NCBI GenBank assembly: GCA_964598395.1
Contig: CAZRBW010000077.1
Span: forward strand, 1 to 10,944
Length of the DNA stretch: 10,944 nt
Reading direction: 5' to 3'
DNA from: CAXBDP01 sp964598395
GTDB taxonomy: Bacteria > Bacteroidota > Bacteroidia > Cytophagales > Cyclobacteriaceae
The translations under genes were made by a program, and so were the position numbers. The notes beneath the pieces are model-generated. The model was not told where the DNA came from and made no database searches. It was given only the letters and a program-made list of their open reading frames with translations. Shown here piece after piece: positions 5,405-10,944 of the stretch (its first letter is position 1; each line of letters opens with the position of its first letter).

Positions 5405-8341
5405 ATGAAAAACAAGAATTTTATTGTGTTTATTACACTGGTAATTACAGCCTTATGCTTGTATTACCTATCATTTACTATTGTATCAGGTCGCGTTCGA
5501 GAGCAGGCTACAACTTATGCTACTCAGCCAGATGGCACCATCAATTTTATTAAAAAACAGCAGTATCTCGATTCAGTTTGGAGACTACCTGTCTATAACA
5601 TACTTGGTGCAAATTTCACTTTCAAAGAAGTAAAAGAAACTGAACTTGGCCTTGGGCTAGATTTGCTTGGTGGCATGCATGTGACCTTGGAAGTATCACA
5701 AGCTGAGATTATTAAAGGCTTGGCTGGTAATCCTGAAGACTTAAAATTCCAATCGGCAATAGCAAATGCCGTAGAATTGGCTAAGACTGGGAATGGAAAG
5801 TTTGTAGATTATTTCTATCAATCGTTTTCACAAGAATTGCCAAATACTACACTTGCTGAGTATTTTGCTAATTCTGCAAATGCCGATAGAATTACCATTA
5901 ATTCGACAGATGCTGAAATTCTAAATATTATTAATGATGAGGTTGAAAATGCACTTGATCGTTCATTCAACATCCTTAGAACTAGGATAGATCGATTTGG
6001 TACGTCCAATCCAAATATCCAACGCATACAAAATAGCGGGAGGATACAAATTGAGCTACCTGGAGTTGACAACCCAGAGCGCGTACGTAAGCTATTGCAA
6101 GGCGTTGCCAAATTGCAGTTTTGGGAAGTATATGAAACTTCCGAAATCGCTTCGACCATCGAAAATATCAATGGCCAACTCCTAGCAAGTGGAATCACCG
6201 CATCAATACCAAGTAGCACCCAATTGGATACAAGCAATTTATCCGATTTGGAAAAGGAATTGGCTATGGCAGATTCTAGCCAAAACCTTGGAAGTCAGAA
6301 TTCTGAATTTATTGAATTGCTGCAACCAGGCTATGGTTTGAGCTATTTGCTGAAAGACACTATGCGAATCAATCAGCTTTTAAATAGTAAGGAAGTTGCT
6401 CAAGTAATTCCATCGAATACCAAGTTTCTATGGGCTGTGAAACCGATTTCAGCACAAGATGGAAATGAAGTTTTAGAGCTATATGCCATCAAAACAAGAA
6501 GAGGTGAAAAGGCTCCATTGGAAGGTGATGTGGTAACTGCTGCGATGCAGACACTGGATCAAACTTCGAAGCCAGCGGTAAGCATGCAAATGAATGCAGA
6601 AGGTGCTCGCCAATGGAAAAAGCTTACCGGTGAAAACCAAGGCAGAAGAATTGCCATCGTGTTGGACAACTACGTTTATACTGCACCGACAGTGCAAGGA
6701 GAGATTCCAGGCGGAAATTCAGAAATCACTGGGAACTTCACAATCGAAGAAGCAAAAGACTTAGCTAACATTCTGAAAGCTGGTGCACTACCTGCTCCTA
6801 CCCAAATTGTGGAAGAAGCTATGATTGGCCCTACCCTGGGTCAAGAAGCTCAATTTCAAGGATTATCCTCTATGATTGCAGGACTTGGTATTGTTGTGCT
6901 ATTTATGCTTGGCTATTACGCTCGTGCAGGCTTGGTAGCCAATGTGGCCTTGATCTTCAACATCTTCTTTATACTTGGCATATTGGCACAAATCGGTACA
7001 GCGCTCACCCTGCCGGGAATTGCAGGTATTGTGTTAACCATTGGTATGTCTATCGATGCCAATGTGCTTATTTTCGAAAGAATTCGAGAAGAGCGACGGA
7101 ATGGAAAAGGTCTGCTGGAATCTATAAAACTTGGCTATGACAAGGCATTTAGCGCAATATTAGATTCAAATGCGACTACTCTACTTATCGGTGCAATATT
7201 ATACAGCATTGGCCAAGGACCTGTAAAAGGCTTTGCAGTTGTACTTATGATTGGTATTGTAGCTTCATTTTTCACAGCCGTATATATCACAAGAGTAATT
7301 ATTTACTTCCTTACCAAGAAAGGTGAGCAAAGCAAAATCAGTTTTGAAACAAAACTTGCTTTCAACCGATTTAAAGACTTGAATTTTGATTTCCTTGGAA
7401 AAAGAAAAATAGCTTATCTATTCTCCACATCAATTATTGGTCTTGGACTTATCTTAATCTTATTCAATGGATTAAAGCTTGGAGTTGATTTTACGGGTGG
7501 TCGATCCTATATCGTAGGATTTACCGAAAGCGTAATTCCTTCGGAGTTGAAAGTAGATTTAGATAATGAATTTGAAGGCTCCGTAGAGGTGAAAACATAT
7601 GGATCGAGCAATACGGTGAAAATCACCACTTCCTATTTGGTTAATGAGAGTAGTAATGAAGCTGATATCCTTGTTGCTAACAAATTGATTAGCAGCTTAG
7701 AGAGTATTACTGGATTTACATTTAATGAGACTGGCGCATCCAATATAGATGATTCCTTCAAAATTGAGGGCACTTCAAAAGTTGGTGCTTCTGTGGCCGA
7801 CGACATCAAGTCCTCCTCCTACAAAGCAATCATTTGGTCGCTAATCGCCATATTCATTTACATCCTGATCCGATTCAGAAAATGGGAATATTCCTTAGCC
7901 TCCATTGTTGCGCTTATTCACGATGCGATGTTTGTGATTGCGGCATTTGCCATTGCCAATAGTTTAGGTGCAAACTTTGAAATCGATCAGGTGTTTATGG
8001 CTGCTATTCTTACGGTAATTGGCTATTCCATTAACGACACCGTGGTGGTTTTCGACAGGATTAGGGAGCGATTGCAAAACCATAAAACGAGTCAAAGAAC
8101 CCAACTGATTAATGAGGCAATAAATCAAACTTTGAGCAGAACCTTAATTACCTCATTCACCACACTAGTCGTCGTATTAGTGCTGTTAATATTTGGTGGT
8201 GAAGTTCTTAGAGGATTTTCATTTGCTCTGTTTGTTGGCATCATCGGTGGTACTTTTTCTTCCATATTTATTGCATCACCTATCATGGTCGATCTAATGA
8301 AGCAGGAGATTAAAAAAGAAGCTAAAGCCGTTCATGCTTAA
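5405..8341 (+). CDS. secDF: Protein translocase subunit SecDF (fused SecD and SecF)
   Basis: This inner-membrane protein uses the proton gradient to help pull preproteins through SecYEG from the periplasmic side. The 978 residues are a natural SecD-SecF fusion, usual in Bacteroidota. The SecD half runs to about 640: a first membrane helix at 7-28, GLDLLGGMHVTLEV at 84-97, a large periplasmic P1 region including RIDRFGTSNPNI at 194-205 and IQIELPGVDNPERV at 214-227, then five helices with IGMSIDANVLIFERIREE at 546-563, whose D551 belongs to the proton path. The SecF half begins about 660, with GVDFTGG at 693-699 and GYSINDTVVVFDRIRERL at 873-890. No truncation is apparent. The ATG lies three bases after the leader RNA stem; an SLC6 transporter gene follows 39 bases downstream with no terminator between, suggesting co-transcription. 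Confidence 0.97.
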   Translation: MKNKNFIVFITLVITALCLYYLSFTIVSGRVREQATTYATQPDGTINFIKKQQYLDSVWRLPVYNILGANFTFKEVKETELGLGLDLLGGMHVTLEVSQAEIIKGLAGNPEDLKFQSAIANAVELAKTGNGKFVDYFYQSFSQELPNTTLAEYFANSANADRITINSTDAEILNIINDEVENALDRSFNILRTRIDRFGTSNPNIQRIQNSGRIQIELPGVDNPERVRKLLQGVAKLQFWEVYETSEIASTIENINGQLLASGITASIPSSTQLDTSNLSDLEKELAMADSSQNLGSQNSEFIELLQPGYGLSYLLKDTMRINQLLNSKEVAQVIPSNTKFLWAVKPISAQDGNEVLELYAIKTRRGEKAPLEGDVVTAAMQTLDQTSKPAVSMQMNAEGARQWKKLTGENQGRRIAIVLDNYVYTAPTVQGEIPGGNSEITGNFTIEEAKDLANILKAGALPAPTQIVEEAMIGPTLGQEAQFQGLSSMIAGLGIVVLFMLGYYARAGLVANVALIFNIFFILGILAQIGTALTLPGIAGIVLTIGMSIDANVLIFERIREERRNGKGLLESIKLGYDKAFSAILDSNATTLLIGAILYSIGQGPVKGFAVVLMIGIVASFFTAVYITRVIIYFLTKKGEQSKISFETKLAFNRFKDLNFDFLGKRKIAYLFSTSIIGLGLILILFNGLKLGVDFTGGRSYIVGFTESVIPSELKVDLDNEFEGSVEVKTYGSSNTVKITTSYLVNESSNEADILVANKLISSLESITGFTFNETGASNIDDSFKIEGTSKVGASVADDIKSSSYKAIIWSLIAIFIYILIRFRKWEYSLASIVALIHDAMFVIAAFAIANSLGANFEIDQVFMAAILTVIGYSINDTVVVFDRIRERLQNHKTSQRTQLINEAINQTLSRTLITSFTTLVVVLVLLIFGGEVLRGFSFALFVGIIGGTFSSIFIASPIMVDLMKQEIKKEAKAVHA

Positions 8342-8380
8342 TCTTTTATTAAGTAATCAACCAATCAATTTAAAATAGAA

Positions 8381-9766
8381 ATGGCTACTCAAGCAACATC
8401 AACCGAGAACCGAGGCCAATGGGGTTCTGGCTTTGGATTTATAATGGCGGCCGCTGGTTCTGCTGTAGGTCTAGGCAACATCTGGCGCTTTCCGTATATC
8501 ACTGGGGAAAATGGAGGCGGAGCATTTGTCTTTGTGTACATACTTTGCGTTTTGCTAATTGGCCTCCCGCTATTACTCAATGAAATAAGTCTTGGCCGAA
8601 ATAGTGGCAAAAACCCTATTGGAGCAATTCGAAGTAGTGGTGGTAATAAGTTTTGGCAATTGGCAGGTGTTATCTGCGTATTGGTCTGCTTCTTTGTTTT
8701 AAGCTATTACTCAGTAATTGCAGGCTGGACAATTGGTTACATTTTCACTGAACTATTAAATGTTCCAATTAGCTTCGAGGTATTCCAACAAACGCCAATG
8801 TATGTGATTCCTCTATGTTTTCTATTTATCCTAATCACCATTTTGATTGTGGTAAAAGGAATCTCAGGAGGTATTGAAAAGGCATCAATTTATCTAATGC
8901 CTTTGCTGTTTCTGATCATCATTTTTATTTCTATTCGCAGTATCACTTTGCCGGGTGCCTCCGAAGGGATAAGATATTACCTAGAACCAGATTTCTCTAA
9001 AATCAATGGAAAAGTGATTTTGGCTGCATTAGGTCAAGCATTTTTCTCGCTTTCTGTTGGCTGGGGGCTAATGATCACTTACGGATCCTATTTATCGAAA
9101 AAGAATAACGCAATTACTTCCGCAAGTTGGATTGTAGGGATGGATACATCAGTAGCTTTAATGGGTGGTTTGATGGTATTTCCAGCTGTATTCGCTTTTG
9201 GCAAAAACCCTGCTTCAGGTCCAGCTTTGGTTTTCGATGTATTGCCTACAGTATTTGATCAAATGACCGGCGGGGCAATTATTGGTGCATTGTTTTTCTT
9301 CCTCCTATTTGTCGCTGCACTTACTTCAAGTATTTCAATGCTAGAAGTGCCAGTTGCGTATTTGATTGATGAGAAAAAATGGACGCGTAAAAAAGCTGCT
9401 TGGACAGTGGGTATCGCTGCCATGGCACTATCCATCCCATCAGCTGTTTCATCTATCGAAGGCAACATATTCAATACAATGAGTTTGAATTTCTTCGGCA
9501 TTGTGAAAACTGGCTTTTTCGATTTGATGGATTTCTTCTTTGGAACGGTAGCCGTAGTGGTAGTCTGTTTAATGTTGAGCTTGTATACGGGCTGGGTGAA
9601 AAGCATCCAAACCTATGCAAATGAGCTCGCTCTTGGCGCTCCAGGTTTCAATGGCTGGAAAAGAGCTTTCTGGATATTCTTTATCAAGTTCGTTTGCCCA
9701 GTTGTGATCTTCCTTGTTGTCTTAGATTTACTCGGCGTATTTGGTACTCCTCAAGCGGGAGGATAA
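8381..9766 (+). CDS. Sodium-dependent transporter of the SLC6/NSS family
   Basis: The 461-residue inner-membrane protein belongs to the LeuT/MhsT-type neurotransmitter:sodium symporters, which take up amino acids or similar solutes with Na+. The unwound helix 1 signature is clear at residues 25-49 (AGSAVGLGN, then WRFPYI, then ENGGGAF). Helix 3 carries SYYSVIAGW at 108-116, helix 6 the stretch FFSLSVGWGLMITYGSYL at 221-238, and helix 8 ALTSSISMLEVP at 313-324, whose T315 and S316 match the LeuT Na2-site pair. I estimate 11-12 helices, and the length is close to MhsT. The substrate is unknown, though amino acid uptake is most likely. It follows secDF by 39 bases and ends just before a good terminator. 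The final codons Q-A-G-G-stop coincide with a GCGGGAGG copy. Confidence 0.93.
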   Translation: MATQATSTENRGQWGSGFGFIMAAAGSAVGLGNIWRFPYITGENGGGAFVFVYILCVLLIGLPLLLNEISLGRNSGKNPIGAIRSSGGNKFWQLAGVICVLVCFFVLSYYSVIAGWTIGYIFTELLNVPISFEVFQQTPMYVIPLCFLFILITILIVVKGISGGIEKASIYLMPLLFLIIIFISIRSITLPGASEGIRYYLEPDFSKINGKVILAALGQAFFSLSVGWGLMITYGSYLSKKNNAITSASWIVGMDTSVALMGGLMVFPAVFAFGKNPASGPALVFDVLPTVFDQMTGGAIIGALFFFLLFVAALTSSISMLEVPVAYLIDEKKWTRKKAAWTVGIAAMALSIPSAVSSIEGNIFNTMSLNFFGIVKTGFFDLMDFFFGTVAVVVVCLMLSLYTGWVKSIQTYANELALGAPGFNGWKRAFWIFFIKFVCPVVIFLVVLDLLGVFGTPQAGG

Positions 9767-9787
9767 TCGAATTCGCTCGATATATTT

Positions 9788-9838
9788 ATACCAAAAGGCT
9801 TCAATCAATCTTGTAGTCTTTTGGTATTTTTATTTTTC
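9788..9838 (+). terminator. Rho-independent terminator after the SLC6 transporter gene
   Basis: ATACCAAAAG at 9788-9797 pairs perfectly with CTTTTGGTAT at 9818-9827 across a 20-base loop, followed by the T-rich tail TTTTATTTTTC. It lies 21 bases past the transporter stop and marks the end of the secDF unit. Confidence 0.85.
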
Positions 9839-9896
9839 ATTTATTGACTTTCTCATAGAATTGGTTGAAATTTCATTCCAACTATCAAACACCACC

Positions 9897-10376
9897 ATGA
9901 AAAAGTACAGTATCGAAATCAAATGGGGAATAATCTTCGCCCTTGTTTCACTCCTTTGGATGTACCTCGAAAAGCAATTTGGATTACATAGTGAGCATCT
10001 AGATAAGCATGCAACCTATACCAACTTGTTTTCGATTGTCGCTATTACCATATATGTTTTAGCGCTATTAGATAAGCGAAAAAATGCCTTGGGAGGCACT
10101 ATGACTTGGAAACAAGGATTTATGGCAGGTGCTATTATCACCATCGTGGTAACTATCCTCACACCACTCACGCAATTGATTTCTCATTATGTTATCAGCC
10201 CAGAATATTTTCCCAATGTAATTGAAATGGCTGTGGAAACTGGCGTGCAAAGCCTTGAAGAAGCTGAGGCTTATTTCAATTTGAATAATTATATCCTTAT
10301 TTCCACTATTTTCGCATTTGTCGTAGGCATTCTCACTTCGGCAATTGTGGCAATTTTCACACGTAAATCCTTTTGA
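9897..10376 (+). CDS. DUF4199-family membrane protein
   Basis: This 159-residue protein has four predicted membrane helices, near residues 9-24, 42-58, 74-98 and 131-154, and resembles the DUF4199 family common in Bacteroidota. It begins MKKYSIEIKWGIIFALVSLL, and MTWKQGFMAGAIITIVV at 69-85 is the most characteristic stretch. The function of the family is unknown. I chose the ATG at 9897: the reading frame is open back to 9741, but that extension would overlap the SLC6 gene, run through its terminator, and lacks family similarity. A VOC-family gene follows 40 bases later, so this is probably the first gene of a small operon. Confidence 0.88.
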   Translation: MKKYSIEIKWGIIFALVSLLWMYLEKQFGLHSEHLDKHATYTNLFSIVAITIYVLALLDKRKNALGGTMTWKQGFMAGAIITIVVTILTPLTQLISHYVISPEYFPNVIEMAVETGVQSLEEAEAYFNLNNYILISTIFAFVVGILTSAIVAIFTRKSF

Positions 10377-10416
10377 GATATTCTTAATCAATCCAAAAGG
10401 AAATTAACGATCAATT

Positions 10417-10833
10417 ATGACCAAAAGAGTAACAGGCATCGGTGGAATATTCTTCAAATGCAAAGACCCAAAAGCTATGAAACAATGGTATGGAGAGCAT
10501 TTGGGATTACAAACCGATGACTATGGAACCAATTTCGAATGGCGCCAAGCTGACAATCCCGATAAGAAAGGCTTCAGCCAATGGAGTACCATGAGTGAAA
10601 ACACTAAACACATGGGGCCATCCAAAAAGGACTTTATGATCAATTATAGAGTTGAGAATTTGGAATGGCTTGTAGAGCAATTACGTGCTGAAGGAGTCAC
10701 CATTTGTGATGAAATCGAAGCATTCGAATATGGGAAATTCGTTCATATTTTCGATCCAGAAGGTAACAAGATTGAATTATGGGAACCCAATGATATTGAA
10801 TACGACAAAATTGTAGAAGGAAGAACCAAATAA
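10417..10833 (+). CDS. VOC-superfamily (glyoxalase/bleomycin-resistance fold) protein
   Basis: The 138 residues form one VOC module with two beta-alpha-beta-beta-beta halves. The first is GIGGIFFKCKDPKAMKQWY at 7-25 with HLGL at 28-31. The second is MINYRVENLEWLVEQLRAEGV at 74-94 ending in FVHIFDPEGNKIELWEP at 108-124. The DPEGNKIELWEP ending is the family hallmark, and E120 is at the usual metal-ligand position. The first-half ligand position is not an obvious histidine or glutamate, so metal binding is uncertain. Such proteins include dioxygenases, isomerases and antibiotic-binding proteins; the substrate cannot be assigned. It follows DUF4199 by 40 bases and precedes an SRPBCC-like gene by 15, suggesting co-transcription. 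Confidence 0.9.
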   Translation: MTKRVTGIGGIFFKCKDPKAMKQWYGEHLGLQTDDYGTNFEWRQADNPDKKGFSQWSTMSENTKHMGPSKKDFMINYRVENLEWLVEQLRAEGVTICDEIEAFEYGKFVHIFDPEGNKIELWEPNDIEYDKIVEGRTK

Positions 10834-10848
10834 ATAAACATTCACACC

Positions 10849-10944
10849 ATGAAAGCATTAAAAATCATTCTAATTGGCTTAGCCAGCATTATTGCGCTGG
10901 TTTTAGTAGCTGCAATCTTTGTAGATGGCAATTATGCTGTTGAG
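10849..10944 (+). CDS. SRPBCC-like (START/polyketide-cyclase fold) protein, partial N-terminus
   Basis: Only the first 32 codons are in the window. They encode a hydrophobic helix (about residues 5-23, KIILIGLASIIALVLVAAI) followed by FVDGNYAVE. This matches the membrane-anchored N-terminus of Bacteroidota SRPBCC-family proteins, in which a similar helix is followed by a YAVER-type entry to the first strand. The ATG lies 15 bases after the VOC stop, so it is probably in the same operon. The identification rests on a short stretch and on gene order. Confidence 0.6.
   Translation, partial: MKALKIILIGLASIIALVLVAAIFVDGNYAVE

Larger units (their letters stand above)
3300..9762. repeat. Dispersed octamer GCGGGAGG, seven copies on both strands
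   Basis: Exact copies lie at 3300-3307, 6036-6043 and 9755-9762 on the plus strand and at 3324-3331, 3393-3400, 5228-5235 and 8563-8570 on the minus strand. Five extend to GCGGGAGGA, four to GCGGGAGGAT and two to GCGGGAGGATAA. Copies within genes are read in different frames (as S-R-E-G, S-G-R, A-G-G or, on the opposite strand, L-P), so protein sequence does not explain them. Two form an intergenic hairpin. A near copy, GCGGGAGC on the minus strand, is at about 4011-4018. Confidence 0.6.

Noticed and set aside
5818..6237. A 139-codon open frame antisense to secDF
   Set aside because: It lies wholly inside the highly conserved secDF coding sequence, has no recognisable protein features and no promoter signal; it is a shadow of the real gene.
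9259..9606. A 115-codon minus-strand open frame inside the SLC6 gene
   Set aside because: The plus-strand reading has clear transporter helices and signature residues here; the antisense product is low-complexity lysine- and alanine-rich sequence.
9741..9896. In-frame N-terminal extension of the DUF4199 protein
   Set aside because: It would overlap the end of the SLC6 gene and read through a strong terminator. The ATG at 9897 begins a normal DUF4199 N-terminus.

Overview
The window looks like ordinary chromosome of an AT-rich member of the Bacteroidota, most likely Cytophagales-like. The reasons are the fused SecDF protein of about 980 residues, a DUF4199 membrane protein, a short type III pantothenate kinase, the absence of clear Shine-Dalgarno sequences before most starts, and a TAnnTTTG-type promoter element. 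I see no insertion sequence, phage gene, CRISPR array, tRNA or rRNA.

The left half is read on the minus strand. From right to left it holds an NAD(P)-dependent aldehyde dehydrogenase of the short succinate-semialdehyde type (3346-4704), type III pantothenate kinase coaX (2491-3255), a small acyl-carrier-protein-like protein whose attachment serine is replaced by lysine (1887-2156), a TetR-family regulator (1014-1688), and the membrane half of an ABC exporter that runs off the left edge (1-998). A near-perfect 19-bp dyad just upstream of the TetR gene is a good candidate for its operator. Strong hairpin terminators separate the units.

The right half is read on the plus strand. It holds a 121-codon secreted leader-like protein (4938-5303), secDF (5405-8341), an SLC6/NSS sodium-coupled transporter (8381-9766) with a terminator, then DUF4199, VOC and SRPBCC-like genes (9897 to the edge) that look like a second operon.

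The most interesting part is the stretch immediately upstream of secDF. A small protein with a Sec signal peptide ends in HLKTILEFVICTNAP directly followed by a stop codon. That stop codon lies inside one arm of a 20-position RNA stem (5299-5318 with 5382-5401) whose other arm ends three bases before the secDF ATG. This is the architecture expected of a Sec-monitoring translation-arrest leader, comparable in logic to Vibrio VemP-SecDF2 and E. coli SecM-SecA, but with a sequence I do not recognise. A second unexplained signal is the octamer GCGGGAGG, present seven times on both strands in coding and non-coding DNA and once as an intergenic inverted pair. It resembles the way DNA-uptake or Chi-like words are distributed.
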